Shown here: positions 36,704 to 45,505 of the stretch, one piece after another
Layout: each line of letters starts with the position of its first letter
How positions within the stretch are numbered: the first letter of the stretch is position 1
Origin: Capnocytophaga granulosa ATCC 51502
GTDB lineage: Bacteria > Bacteroidota > Bacteroidia > Flavobacteriales > Flavobacteriaceae
DNA: 64,000 nt
Direction: 5' to 3'
NCBI RefSeq assembly: GCF_000411115.1
Contig: NZ_KE150242.1
Coordinates: 366,218-430,217 of the forward strand
Program-made: the position numbers and the translations under genes
The notes under the pieces: generated by a model
Database searches by the model: none
What the model was told of the DNA's origin: nothing
What the model saw: only the letters and a program-made list of their open reading frames with translations

Positions 36704-37000
36704 ATGATAGATCTTCAGGCCTATATCAAGAAATATGCTTACTTCATTGGCATCGCTGCTTTTGGAATATGGATGCTTTTCTTTGACTCCAATTCTTTGC
36801 TTTCCCAAAGAAAGCTGAATAAGGAAATAGAATCCCTTAAGCGTCAAAAGGAGTTTCTCCAAAAGGAAATAGCCAAAGACAGGGAGGCCATCAAGGAAAT
36901 TAATACCCCTGAAGGTAGAGAGAAATTTGGACGTGAGCACTATTACTTTAAGAGAGAAAACGAAGATATTTTTATCATAGAATATGATACTATAAAATAA
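36704..37000 (+). CDS. FtsB/DivIC-family cell-division protein
   Basis: A 98-residue bitopic protein: a transmembrane helix at about 12-30 (YFIGIAAFGIWMLFF), a leucine-zipper-like coiled coil at about 37-70 (RKLNKEIESLKRQKEFLQKEIAKDREAI) and a small C-terminal end with the family's R-E-x-Y-x-F-K-R-E-N-E-D-I-F motif. FtsB-like proteins connect FtsL with the divisome. It follows udk by two bases. Confidence 0.85.
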   Translation: MIDLQAYIKKYAYFIGIAAFGIWMLFFDSNSLLSQRKLNKEIESLKRQKEFLQKEIAKDREAIKEINTPEGREKFGREHYYFKRENEDIFIIEYDTIK

Positions 37001-37046
37001 ATACAATACTGTAAAAATAATTATTATACCTAAAAATATAGAACAT

Positions 37047-37415
37047 ATGTATGAAAATGAAGGAGAAAACAATGAGATTTTCTCAAAAGCTCTAAGAGCA
37101 GGTAGGCGAACTTATTTCTTTGATATACGCGGCACCAAGGCCGGTGATTATTATTTGACGATAACAGAGAGCAAAAAGTTCACACATGATGATGGTTCGT
37201 CCCATTATCAGAAACATAAGATTTATCTTTACAAGGAAGATTTTAATGCCTTTAGAGAAATCTTGGATGAGATGACTTCTTATGTTTTTGAAGAAAAGGG
37301 AGAGGAAGTAATCTCTGAAAAACATCAGAAGGATTTCAAGAAAACATTCTCTTCTCATAAGGAACAAGAGGCGTCATCATCATTCACTATTGATGACTTT
37401 GAAGATATTAAATAG
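37047..37415 (+). CDS. PUR-family DNA/RNA-binding protein (DUF3276)
   Basis: A 122-residue protein with a single PUR repeat (about 8-85): RRTYFFDIRGTKAGDYYLTITESKK followed by HKIYLYKEDFNAF. The acidic C-terminal tail (SSFTIDDFEDIK) is as in other Bacteroidota homologues. PUR domains bind purine-rich single-stranded nucleic acid. It is the last gene of a plus-strand run and ends at a very strong hairpin. Confidence 0.88.
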   Translation: MYENEGENNEIFSKALRAGRRTYFFDIRGTKAGDYYLTITESKKFTHDDGSSHYQKHKIYLYKEDFNAFREILDEMTSYVFEEKGEEVISEKHQKDFKKTFSSHKEQEASSSFTIDDFEDIK

Positions 37416-37434
37416 TGATATTTAATTCAAAATG

Positions 37435-37467
37435 GTTAGAGGCTATCCCCGTGGGATAGCCTCTAAC
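37435..37467 (+). terminator. Bidirectional terminator with 15-bp stem
   Basis: GTTAGAGGCTATCCC / GGGATAGCCTCTAAC, a perfect 15-bp stem with a 3-base loop, between the convergent PUR and transporter genes. Only a short T-run (TTTATC) follows on the plus strand; the stem itself is unusually stable. Confidence 0.88.
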
Positions 37468-37472
37468 TTTAT

Positions 37473-39326
37473 CTAAAAGGGGAAGAGAATAGGCAGTACC
37501 AAAATCATTACAATTCCCATAAGTATCTGTAAGGGAAGCCCCACTTTCACATAATCCATGAAGGTATAACGCCCTGCCGACATCACCAAGGCATTGGGGG
37601 GCGTAGAGAAAGGGGAGGCAAAGCACATACTAGCACCTACCGATACGGCAATGAGCAAAGGCAATGGATTGATTCCCATACTAGTGGCCGCACTCATAGC
37701 TATAGGGGCAATCAGAATAGCTGTAGCGGTATTGCTGATGAACATGGTAAGTAGCGAAGTGGTAAAGTAGATACTTGCCAAAAGAATATAAGGACTATAG
37801 CCGCCCAACTTGCCTACAAGCATCTCCGATACCCATGCCGAAGCCCCCGTTTTCTCTAAGGCTAAGGCCATAGGGAGCATAGCAGCAATCAGGACAACAC
37901 TTTCCCAATTGATAGTCTTATAAGCAGCCTCCACATTGGGCAGTGCTCCAGAGAAGACCATGAGCAAGGAGGCTACCAAAACAGCTGTTACAGGCTGTAT
38001 AGGAATAAAATCAAACATCATACTCACTACCATAAGTAGCATAATGATCCCCGCTATAGGTGCTTTATGCGTTAGGGTTACCTTGGAGGCCTCCTTCAGG
38101 GGTTGTCCCAATACAATCAGGTGTCTATGTTGGTCATTGAGCCTTGCGATGTCCTTCCAAGAACCCTGTACCAAGAGTATATCTCCCGAATGAATACGTT
38201 GGTCTTTCAGGTTTTTCAGGATATAGGTTTCATTGCGCTGCATACCCAAGATATTGAGTGAGAATTGTTCCCTGAACTTTGATTTCTTGATTGGCAGATT
38301 CACCAGGCGTGAGGTGGAGGTAATCAGCACCTCGGCAATCCCATGCTTTTGGGAGTTCATAAGCTCTTCTTGAGAGGTAAATTTGTCTTCTATCAGGCTC
38401 AAGGACTTCTCCCAAGCCATGGCCTCTATCTTGCGAATATCTCCTTGTACAAAGAGGATATCTCCTTCATGGAGAATTGTATTGGCTTGTGCCAATTCGC
38501 GATTGGGATTTTGAAAAATAGAGCTGTTAAGGCTGGGTTTGCGCAAGATTTCGGTTACATATACTTCATATTTGTCCGCTATATGGCTTTCCAAGAGGGT
38601 TTTCCCTACAAAAGGAGCATTTTTTCCTACCATCACCAAGTGGATATCCTTGGAGAGTTGGTATTCGTCCATAAGGTCAGAAAGAGATTTGCCGTCTTTC
38701 TTGCTTTCTTGATGAGGGTCAGTCTTGTTTAGAAAGCGTTTGCTTACAGGAATAAGGTATAACAGTCCCACAGCAAGTGCTACCAGTCCCACAGGGGTAA
38801 AGGAGAAGAAGGTCAGGGAAGGGAAACCATGCTTTATTAGTTCTTCATTAATAATAAGGTTGGGAGGTGTCCCGATAAGGGTCATCATTCCCCCTAAGCT
38901 ACTGGCAAAAGCCAGCGGCATGAGTAGGCGAGAAGAGTTGATATTGGCACTCATGGCCATACTCACTACAATGGGAAGCATCAGAGCAACCGTCCCTGTA
39001 TTGCTCACAAAGGCACCAATGAAGGAGGTGGCCAAGATAACTAGCACAAAGAGCTTCAGCTCACTCTTGCCAGCGAGCTTCAGTAGCTTGTTGCTAATCA
39101 TTTTAGCCAAACCTGTTTGGAAGATAGCCCCTCCCACTACGAAAAGTCCTATCATCATCACCACCACTGAGTTGGAAAAGCCCGATAAGGCTTCCTCTGG
39201 CGATAGGATACCAAAGAGTACCAGTAGGAGCAGGGAGGAGAGCGCTACCAAGTCTGAACGGATCTTCCCCATCATAAAGAAAGCGGAGGCAATCACAAGG
39301 ATAGCCAAGGTAATGTACATAGTCAT
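37473..39326 (-). CDS. SLC13/DASS-family anion transporter with TrkA-C domains
   Basis: A 617-residue inner-membrane transporter of the ArsB/NhaD-DASS superfamily. About twelve membrane helices surround two cytoplasmic TrkA-C (RCK_C) domains in the middle (about 205-375, with LVMVGKNAPFVGKTL and ILVSTSRLVNLPIKKSKFREQF-like strands). The helical hairpin signatures SNTGTVALMLPIVVSMA and SNTATAILIAPIAMSAA are the substrate-binding SNT motifs. Known members with TrkA-C carry sulfate or dicarboxylates with sodium; the exact ion is unknown. Start at the ATG 39326 (a TTG upstream is less likely). Confidence 0.88.
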   Translation of the reverse strand: MTMYITLAILVIASAFFMMGKIRSDLVALSSLLLLVLFGILSPEEALSGFSNSVVVMMIGLFVVGGAIFQTGLAKMISNKLLKLAGKSELKLFVLVILATSFIGAFVSNTGTVALMLPIVVSMAMSANINSSRLLMPLAFASSLGGMMTLIGTPPNLIINEELIKHGFPSLTFFSFTPVGLVALAVGLLYLIPVSKRFLNKTDPHQESKKDGKSLSDLMDEYQLSKDIHLVMVGKNAPFVGKTLLESHIADKYEVYVTEILRKPSLNSSIFQNPNRELAQANTILHEGDILFVQGDIRKIEAMAWEKSLSLIEDKFTSQEELMNSQKHGIAEVLITSTSRLVNLPIKKSKFREQFSLNILGMQRNETYILKNLKDQRIHSGDILLVQGSWKDIARLNDQHRHLIVLGQPLKEASKVTLTHKAPIAGIIMLLMVVSMMFDFIPIQPVTAVLVASLLMVFSGALPNVEAAYKTINWESVVLIAAMLPMALALEKTGASAWVSEMLVGKLGGYSPYILLASIYFTTSLLTMFISNTATAILIAPIAMSAATSMGINPLPLLIAVSVGASMCFASPFSTPPNALVMSAGRYTFMDYVKVGLPLQILMGIVMILVLPILFPF

Positions 39327-39341
39327 AAGCAAGGGATTGGG

Positions 39342-40724
39342 TTAGATAAGCGCTTGCATCTCCTCTATAAAACGATGTGCTAATGCATCGGCTTCTTTTT
39401 GGCTTTTTGCCTCAGTATAGATACGGATAATGGGTTCTGTATTGGATTTTCTCAAGTGTACCCAGCTATCGGCAAAATCTATTTTAAGACCATCAATAGT
39501 GGTAGTCTGTTCATGAGCATATTTCTGTTCCATTGCCTTGAGGATTTGGTCAGGATTGATTTGCTCTGTCAGTTGTATCTTGTTCTTACTCATAAAGTAA
39601 GCAGGATAACTCTCTCTGAGTTGTTGTACACTGCCTCCTCTCTCTGCCAAAAGGGATAGGAATAAAGCAACTCCTACCAAGGCATCTCGCCCATAGTGTA
39701 GCTCAGGGTAAATAATTCCTCCATTGCCTTCACCTCCGATAATGGCTTCTACGCGTTTCATCTCGGTAACGACATTCACTTCTCCTACTGCTGCTGCTGA
39801 GTAGCTAACGCCATGCTTTTGAGCAATATCGCGCAAGGCACGAGAGGAAGAAAGGTTGGAGACAACGTTGCCCCTAGCTTTGCCTAATACATAATCAGCA
39901 CAAGCCACTAAGGTATATTCTTCACCAAACATCTCTCCTTTGTCAGTAATAAAGGCCAAGCGGTCTACATCAGGATCTACTACAATACCGAAATCAGCTT
40001 TTTCTTCTACGACTCTTTTGCAAATATCCCCCAAGTGTTCCTTTAGTGGTTCGGGGTTGTGAGGGAAGTGTCCATTAGGCTCACAATAGAGTTTGACAAC
40101 CTCTACACCCAATCGTTCCAGGAGTCTCGGAATAGCTATCCCGCCGGTGGAGTTGACGGCATCTACTACTACTCTGAATTTCTTTTTCTGGATAGCTTCA
40201 GGGGCAACCAAGGGGAGGGCAAGTACCTTTTCTATATGGAGGTCAATATACTGATCATCATGGGTGAGCTTACCTAAGTGATCTACTGTAGCAAAGGAAA
40301 AATCATTCTCTTGAGCGATTTTTAAAATAGCCTTACCATCTTGGTCAGAGACAAATTCTCCTTTGTTATTGAGGAGTTTTAAGGCATTCCACTCCTTAGG
40401 GTTATGGCTGGCGGTAAGGATAATGCCTCCGTCGGCCTTTTCCATAGGAACAGCTACTTCCACGGTAGGGGTAGTACTAAGGCCTATATTAACTACATCA
40501 ATCCCTAAGCCGATAAGGGTGTATTGTACTAAATTTTGGATCATCTCGCCAGAGATGCGTGCATCTCGCCCAATGACTACTTTGACGTGTTCTTTGCTAC
40601 TTTGTCCTTTGAGCCAAGAGCCGTAAGCAGCGGCGAATTTGACTGCATCAATAGGGGTAAGGTTCTCATCTACCTTGCCTCCTATGGTACCACGAATACC
40701 TGAAATAGATTTGATTAATGACAT
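39342..40724 (-). CDS. glmM: Phosphoglucosamine mutase
   Basis: A 460-residue phosphohexomutase. The phosphoserine loop is TASHNPKEWNAL (about 101-112), the metal loop DPDVDRLAF (about 250-258), the sugar-binding GGEGNGG (about 330) and the C-terminal phosphate loop RKSNTEPIIRIYTEA. This Bacteroidota type is usually annotated as GlmM, making glucosamine-1-phosphate for peptidoglycan and LPS, although phosphomannomutase activity cannot be excluded. It lies between the transporter gene (15 bases) and the upstream secreted protein gene (6 bases). Confidence 0.9.
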   Translation of the reverse strand: MSLIKSISGIRGTIGGKVDENLTPIDAVKFAAAYGSWLKGQSSKEHVKVVIGRDARISGEMIQNLVQYTLIGLGIDVVNIGLSTTPTVEVAVPMEKADGGIILTASHNPKEWNALKLLNNKGEFVSDQDGKAILKIAQENDFSFATVDHLGKLTHDDQYIDLHIEKVLALPLVAPEAIQKKKFRVVVDAVNSTGGIAIPRLLERLGVEVVKLYCEPNGHFPHNPEPLKEHLGDICKRVVEEKADFGIVVDPDVDRLAFITDKGEMFGEEYTLVACADYVLGKARGNVVSNLSSSRALRDIAQKHGVSYSAAAVGEVNVVTEMKRVEAIIGGEGNGGIIYPELHYGRDALVGVALFLSLLAERGGSVQQLRESYPAYFMSKNKIQLTEQINPDQILKAMEQKYAHEQTTTIDGLKIDFADSWVHLRKSNTEPIIRIYTEAKSQKEADALAHRFIEEMQALI

Positions 40725-40730
40725 ATATCT

Positions 40731-41816
40731 TTAAATTTTATTTTTTTGAGACTTATAATAAAGAAAAGTGAATATCCCATAGAATATAAGAAAAATAGGA
40801 TAAGTGAAAGCTATAAGAAAAACATATCCTTGATCGCTTGGACGACCTAAAACCCAGTCAATAAAAGGGATTGCAGCAAAAAGTCCTACATAGAAAAGCA
40901 GGGGTGCTAAGAATACACCCAACCATAAGCCCCATTTGCTTTTTTTTCTGATAGTATAAATGTGCAGCCCTGCGGCAACTAAAAAGAGAATAGCTCCAAA
41001 GCCTAAAGGGTTTATTGTAAGGACGATGCGACCAAACCAAGAAGGTTTAGGAGAAAATCGCCAATAGTGGTTACCATAGGTAATATCCTTGATCTTTCCC
41101 TGAAAAAGTTGGTCACTTACTCTATATTCCTCTTCTTCCATAGAGGATTTTTCAAATTCTAATTCCTTTGGAAAGTGGATTTCAACCTCTATCTCAGGGA
41201 AAGTCTTCCAAAATTTGGAAGGATATAAGTTGTATTCAAACTGGTAAGGGGGCAGAAACCCATAACGGAAAGTAGTAGGGAAAGCACTATAGCTAACCTC
41301 TATCACATTCTCTCCTGCCTTAAGTGGTGCTGTAAAGTAAATAAGATCTGAGGGGGTTACCTCTTCTTCTTCTTTTCCATCATAGGAAATATAGTACTTA
41401 GTATAAGTATTGTATTGGGTAGGAGTACCATCAGAATATTGCAGGGTATCAATGATTTCTTCTTTCCTCAGAAAAGGATAGTCCTGTTCTTGGTTAATAG
41501 CATTTGAGGTGATAGCCTGTCCATTTACATACACCTGCTGGTCATTCAGGTAGTTGGAAGCCATAAAGAGCAGTGGCATAGACTGTTCTTTAGGGGAGGA
41601 GATATGATATTTTGCCCTAAAGCGGATGATATAATCATTAAAAGAATCCTTATTATCCTTGATGATTTCCGCAATGATTTTCTCATGGGTTACGCTGCAA
41701 TCATTGGTAAGAATAAGACAAGTATGAGAAGTCCCATCTGTATATGGTTTTGCCATATTGGCTTTACTTACCCAAGAGCAAGCAAACAATAGCAACAAAA
41801 GAAGATATCTGTTCAT
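40731..41816 (-). CDS. Exported protein with C-terminal membrane helices, unknown function
   Basis: A 361-residue protein with a signal peptide (1-19, ending SWVSKA), a ~240-residue periplasmic beta-rich body with a Glu-rich stretch (YDGKEEEEVTP), and a C-terminal membrane part with three helices (about 262-285, 298-318, 330-352). I chose the ATG at 41816, which is where the signal peptide begins. It precedes glmM by 6 bases. I recognise no family. Confidence 0.72.
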   Translation of the reverse strand: MNRYLLLLLLFACSWVSKANMAKPYTDGTSHTCLILTNDCSVTHEKIIAEIIKDNKDSFNDYIIRFRAKYHISSPKEQSMPLLFMASNYLNDQQVYVNGQAITSNAINQEQDYPFLRKEEIIDTLQYSDGTPTQYNTYTKYYISYDGKEEEEVTPSDLIYFTAPLKAGENVIEVSYSAFPTTFRYGFLPPYQFEYNLYPSKFWKTFPEIEVEIHFPKELEFEKSSMEEEEYRVSDQLFQGKIKDITYGNHYWRFSPKPSWFGRIVLTINPLGFGAILFLVAAGLHIYTIRKKSKWGLWLGVFLAPLLFYVGLFAAIPFIDWVLGRPSDQGYVFLIAFTYPIFLIFYGIFTFLYYKSQKNKI

Positions 41817-41975
41817 TATAGTGGAATATTTCTTATCAAAGGACAAATATACGAAAAAGATATAAATAATTGACTAATAATCAAGGAGAATTTTTTTTGA
41901 GTAAAAGTTTCATTTGTCTTAAATTATTTCGTATATTTGCTCTTCTATTAAGAACAAATAGTAATAAGCTGTTAT

Positions 41976-42437
41976 ATGGACAAACATCATATACTACTCA
42001 TCATTCACCTGATCAGTGCAACTGTTTGGGTAGGAGGACATTTGGTCTTGCTCTTGGGCTTTTTGCCAAAGGCGCTTAAGCATAAGAATTTTGACTTTAT
42101 CTCTCGTTTTGAGAAGACTTATGAGCCTATAGGAATGCCCTCACTGCTCCTTTTGGTCATTACAGGGATTCTGATGGCCTATGACCTGAATGCACCACTA
42201 TCTTCGTGGTTTTCCTTTGCCACAGGAGTGGAGACGGTAGTATCACTGAAAATTATTGGGCTACTCACGACCATTTGCTTTGCCATCAGTGCCCAAACAA
42301 GAGTGCTTCCAAAGCTTGCTAAGGGGCAAATCCAAAAGCTCCCCGAAATGGCGGTACATATTCTATGTGTTACCCTGATTGCGGTAACTCTGCTTATTTT
42401 GGGCAGTACCATTCGTAACGGAGGTTTTTTATTCTAA
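41976..42437 (+). CDS. CopD-like four-helix membrane protein
   Basis: A 153-residue inner-membrane protein with four helices. The pattern HxLxxxxWVGGHLVLLLGFLP near residues 11-33, with His11 and His22 in the first helix, and HILCVTLIAVTLLILGS at the end is typical of the small CopD/DUF420-like membrane proteins, in which the histidines may bind haem or copper. A TATATTTG box lies at 41932-41939, preceded by a TTTG only 15 bases earlier. It is followed after 6 bases by the xer gene. Confidence 0.8.
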   Translation: MDKHHILLIIHLISATVWVGGHLVLLLGFLPKALKHKNFDFISRFEKTYEPIGMPSLLLLVITGILMAYDLNAPLSSWFSFATGVETVVSLKIIGLLTTICFAISAQTRVLPKLAKGQIQKLPEMAVHILCVTLIAVTLLILGSTIRNGGFLF

Positions 42438-42443
42438 AAGGAA

Positions 42444-43325
42444 ATGGAGACATTCAAGAACTACCTATCTTTGGAGAAGAAGTATTCTCCCCATACCATA
42501 ACAGCTTACCTTGCTGATATGGAGGAGTTCTCCGCTTACCTTAAGGAAAAAGACGCTACTGTGGAACTCTCCCAAGTGAATTATCCCTTGATTCGTTCTT
42601 GGATCATACACTTGGTAGAAAGTGGGATTACCAATAGGTCTATCAATCGGAAAATAGCATCTTTGAAGGCTTATTATGCTTTTTTGGTACGCTCTTTAGT
42701 TATCAGTAGTAGTCCCTTTTTGCAGCATATTCCACTGAAAACGCAGAAGAAAGTGTCTATTCCCTTCTCCCAGAAGGAGATAGAGACGGTACTCTCTCAA
42801 GCGGAAGAGGGCGGGGACTACCCTCAAGTACGCAATAAGACAATTATAGAGTTGTTTTACGCTACAGGCATGCGCCGGGCGGAACTTATAGAACTGAAAA
42901 TAAGTGATATAGACTTCTCTCAACAGACGATAAAGGTACTGGGAAAGCGCAGTAAAGAGCGTATCATTCCCTTAATCCCTTCGGTTAGGGTGTGTTTGGA
43001 ACAATATTTGTCTATGCGTAAGGAATTAGATACTAACGAATTATATTTATTTTTGACAGATAGTGGTAAAAAAATGTACCCAAAACTTGTGTATAATATA
43101 ATAAATTCGTATTTTAGCAGTGCCACAACAAAGCAGAAGAAAAGCCCACATGTGCTGCGGCACTCCTTTGCTACGCACCTTTTGGACAATGGGGCTGACC
43201 TTAATGCTGTAAAAGAACTCTTAGGGCATGCAGGGCTGGCGGCTACACAGGTCTATACTCATAGTAGTATAGCAGAGCTAAAAAAACAATACAACAATGC
43301 GCATCCGAGGATGACAAACAAATAG
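42444..43325 (+). CDS. xerC: Tyrosine recombinase XerC
   Basis: A 293-residue site-specific recombinase resolving chromosome dimers. N-terminal SAM-like core-binding domain (1-90), then the catalytic domain with Arg in GMRRAELIEL (about 145), Lys in GKRSKERIIP (about 169), HVLRHSFATHLL (His and Arg), LGHAGLAATQ and the nucleophile Tyr in VYTHSS. It could be XerC or XerD; the position before hpf suits XerC of flavobacteria. Gaps are six bases upstream and 25 to hpf. Confidence 0.93.
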   Translation: METFKNYLSLEKKYSPHTITAYLADMEEFSAYLKEKDATVELSQVNYPLIRSWIIHLVESGITNRSINRKIASLKAYYAFLVRSLVISSSPFLQHIPLKTQKKVSIPFSQKEIETVLSQAEEGGDYPQVRNKTIIELFYATGMRRAELIELKISDIDFSQQTIKVLGKRSKERIIPLIPSVRVCLEQYLSMRKELDTNELYLFLTDSGKKMYPKLVYNIINSYFSSATTKQKKSPHVLRHSFATHLLDNGADLNAVKELLGHAGLAATQVYTHSSIAELKKQYNNAHPRMTNK

Positions 43326-43350
43326 TACTAATTTTAAATTTTTTCAGATT

Positions 43351-43641
43351 ATGAAAGTAAATTTACACAATGTCGGTTTTACAGTTGATCAAAAATTGGT
43401 TGACTTCATCCAGAAAAAAATGGACAAATTAGACCTTTTCTACGATAGGGTTATTGATGCCGATGTCTATTTAAAGTTAGATAATACCACTGTCAAAGAA
43501 AATAAGATAGTGGAAATAAAGGTAAATGTACCAGGAGATAGCTTCGTGGTCAAAAAACAATTCAAATCCTTCGAAGAAGGGGTAGATGCTTGTGAAAACC
43601 CTATTGAAAGATTCCTGAAAAAATACAAGGAAACTCGTTAG
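43351..43641 (+). CDS. hpf: Ribosome hibernation-promoting factor
   Basis: Short HPF/RaiA-family protein of 96 residues (the S30Ae fold) that binds the 30S A/P sites in resting cells. The basic beta strands and the ending ENPIERFLKKYKETR are typical. It lacks the C-terminal domain of long HPFs. It lies just after xerC and before a tiny membrane-protein gene. Confidence 0.92.
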   Translation: MKVNLHNVGFTVDQKLVDFIQKKMDKLDLFYDRVIDADVYLKLDNTTVKENKIVEIKVNVPGDSFVVKKQFKSFEEGVDACENPIERFLKKYKETR

Positions 43642-43649
43642 AATATCTT

Positions 43650-43742
43650 ATGACTATTAAGGATAAAGAACGGTTTTGGATAGGATTCCAATGGGGTGCA
43701 CTTACAGGAGTAGTGATTGCTCTAATACTTATACTTGCCTAA
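43650..43742 (+). CDS. 30-residue single-helix membrane peptide
   Basis: A short gene starting eight bases after the hpf stop: a basic/aromatic N-terminus (MTIKDKERFWIGFQWG) and one hydrophobic helix (about 16-30, ALTGVVIALILILA). It has a clean ATG and TAA, and an 18-bp hairpin follows 11 bases later, so it looks like the real end of the xerC-hpf transcript. The Phe/Trp-Gly pattern resembles small membrane proteins of Bacteroidota. Translation is unproven. Confidence 0.55.
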   Translation: MTIKDKERFWIGFQWGALTGVVIALILILA

Positions 43743-43753
43743 ACAAGGAGCTT

Positions 43754-43795
43754 AGATAATGAATTTCACATAACAATATGTGAAGTTCATTATCT
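43754..43795 (+). terminator. 18-bp hairpin after the hpf operon
   Basis: AGATAATGAATTTCACAT pairs with ATGTGAAGTTCATTATCT (18 pairs, one wobble) around a 6-base loop. It lies 11 bases after the last short gene. No T-run follows, so it may stabilise the 3' end or terminate with other help. Confidence 0.6.
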
Positions 43796-43971
43796 CTCCA
43801 TATACAAAACATACAACAAGAAAAAGTAGCTCTATAAGGGGGAGTTGCTATGCTTATGAAAGCAGCGGATGGATTATAGTGTTATAGCAAAGAGGTATTA
43901 TATACCTGATTTTTCACCAATAGGACTACAAACAGAATTTCCCTTCATATTTGAAATAAAAAAATCTATAC

Positions 43972-44571
43972 ATGATGAATGGCATATTGATACTTATAGA
44001 TATTCAAAATGATTTTATTACAGGAGAACTTCCTGTTCCTGATGCTAGGTCTATTATAGAGCCTGTCAATAACCTTATCCCTCAGTTCTCCCATGTGATA
44101 GCTACCCAAGATTGGCATCCAGCAAATCATTTTAGCTTCTTTACGCTTCATGAGGGTAAGAAGGCTTTTGAATCTATCACTAAGGATAATTACCAGCAGA
44201 CTCTTTGGCCTCCTCATTGCATACAAGGAAGCGAAGGGGCTAATTTCTTCCCTGAACTACAGACCAATGCAATCGATGCTATTTTTCGCAAAGGAACTAA
44301 TCCAGATATAGATAGCTATAGCGCTTTTTTTGACAATCAAAAGCTCAAAGAAACAGGTCTTGACGGCTATCTAAAAGGCTTACACTTGGACGAACTCCAT
44401 TTTGCAGGCTTGGCGGCTGATTATTGTGTGTATTTTTCTATGATAGATGCACTCAACTTAGGTTATAAGGTATTTCTACATGAACATTGTACCCGTGCCA
44501 TAAGCAAAGAACAGTTTGAAAACCAGAAAAAAGAACTGATTGATTATCCTAACTTCACTCTATTACCATAG
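43972..44571 (+). CDS. pncA: Nicotinamidase/pyrazinamidase
   Basis: A 199-residue isochorismatase-fold amidase that converts nicotinamide to nicotinate for NAD salvage. Catalytic Asp in LIDIQNDF, metal-binding DWHPANH, the Lys in FRKGTNPD and the nucleophile Cys in AADYCVYF are visible. Tandem ATG codons at 43972 and 43975. The preceding 176 bases hold no recognisable gene. A glycosyltransferase follows after two bases. Confidence 0.95.
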   Translation: MMNGILILIDIQNDFITGELPVPDARSIIEPVNNLIPQFSHVIATQDWHPANHFSFFTLHEGKKAFESITKDNYQQTLWPPHCIQGSEGANFFPELQTNAIDAIFRKGTNPDIDSYSAFFDNQKLKETGLDGYLKGLHLDELHFAGLAADYCVYFSMIDALNLGYKVFLHEHCTRAISKEQFENQKKELIDYPNFTLLP

Positions 44572-44573
44572 TT

Positions 44574-45428
44574 TTGAAAGAACATTTACGATTTGGAATT
44601 ATTATTCCCGCTCATAATGAGGGAGACATCTTGGCGCAAACCTTGGATAGTCTCTTGAGGCAAACGCTTCCTGCCCATAGCATTGTGGTGATAGATGATA
44701 ATTCTACCGATCATACAGCTGCAATAGTGGCCGATTATTGCAGGCGCTTTCCTCAGGTGAAAACCCTCTACCGAAGTTCCTCTGTGCAGCGCCTACCAGG
44801 GGCTAAGATCGTACAAGCCTTCAATGCAGGTTTGCCTCTTGTGGGGCAGGTAGATATTATCTGTAAGTATGATGCAGATCTTATTTTCCCTCCCAACTAT
44901 TTAGAGACGCTACAGACCTACTACCTCCAAAACCCTCAATTGGGGATGTGTGGAGGCGTCTGTAGTATAGAGAAGAATGGGAAATGGCTCAAGGAAAACT
45001 TAACCAATAAGAACCACTTGCGTGGCGCACTGAAGAGTTACCGCAAGGAATGTTTCAAGGCTATTGGAGGGCTGAAAGAGGCAATGGGTTGGGACACAGT
45101 AGATGAGCTATTAGCACAGTATCATGGTTGGGAATTGCTTGTTGTGGAGGACTTGGTAGTAAAGCACTTGCGCCCTACCGCAAGCCGCTACAACTCACAA
45201 GCACAATATATGCAAGGGGGGATGTTCTACCGCTTGCGCTATGGGGGAGTGCTCTCGTTTTTGGCTAGCGCTAAGCTGGCTTACAAGAAGCGTAGCCTTC
45301 GCTTATTCTGGGATTATATGAAGGGGTATTTCAAGGCAAAGAAAGAGAAACAGCCCTTTTTGGTAACTCCTGAAGAAGGTAAGTGGATACATGCTTACCG
45401 TTGGCGCCATATCAAACGAAAATTCTAA
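44574..45428 (+). CDS. Family 2 glycosyltransferase (TTG start)
   Basis: A 284-residue GT2 enzyme, cytosolic side of the membrane. The GT-A motifs are FGIIIPAHNEGDIL, VVIDDNSTDHT (nucleotide binding, about 41-51) and KYDADLIFP (DxD, about 101-109). No in-frame ATG lies between the pncA stop and the conserved N-terminus, so TTG (44574) is the likely start, two bases after pncA. The acceptor is unknown. Confidence 0.87.
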   Translation: MKEHLRFGIIIPAHNEGDILAQTLDSLLRQTLPAHSIVVIDDNSTDHTAAIVADYCRRFPQVKTLYRSSSVQRLPGAKIVQAFNAGLPLVGQVDIICKYDADLIFPPNYLETLQTYYLQNPQLGMCGGVCSIEKNGKWLKENLTNKNHLRGALKSYRKECFKAIGGLKEAMGWDTVDELLAQYHGWELLVVEDLVVKHLRPTASRYNSQAQYMQGGMFYRLRYGGVLSFLASAKLAYKKRSLRLFWDYMKGYFKAKKEKQPFLVTPEEGKWIHAYRWRHIKRKF

Positions 45429-45447
45429 ATAATTGTTGATAAGAAAA

Positions 45448-45479
45448 TTTGCCGCATAGTATTTTTTTTCTTACTTTTG
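45448..45479 (+). promoter_or_regulatory. Promoter of dapB
   Basis: TTTG (45448-45451), 20-base spacer, TACTTTTG (45472-45479), 26 bases before the dapB ATG. Confidence 0.72.
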
Positions 45480-45505
45480 CGGGGTATTAAAAGGAAGGCT
45501 CAAAG

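Noticed and set aside
43796..43971. Short frames (for example around 43851) between the hpf operon and pncA
   Set aside because: Only very short frames without conserved features; I see no gene or RNA there.
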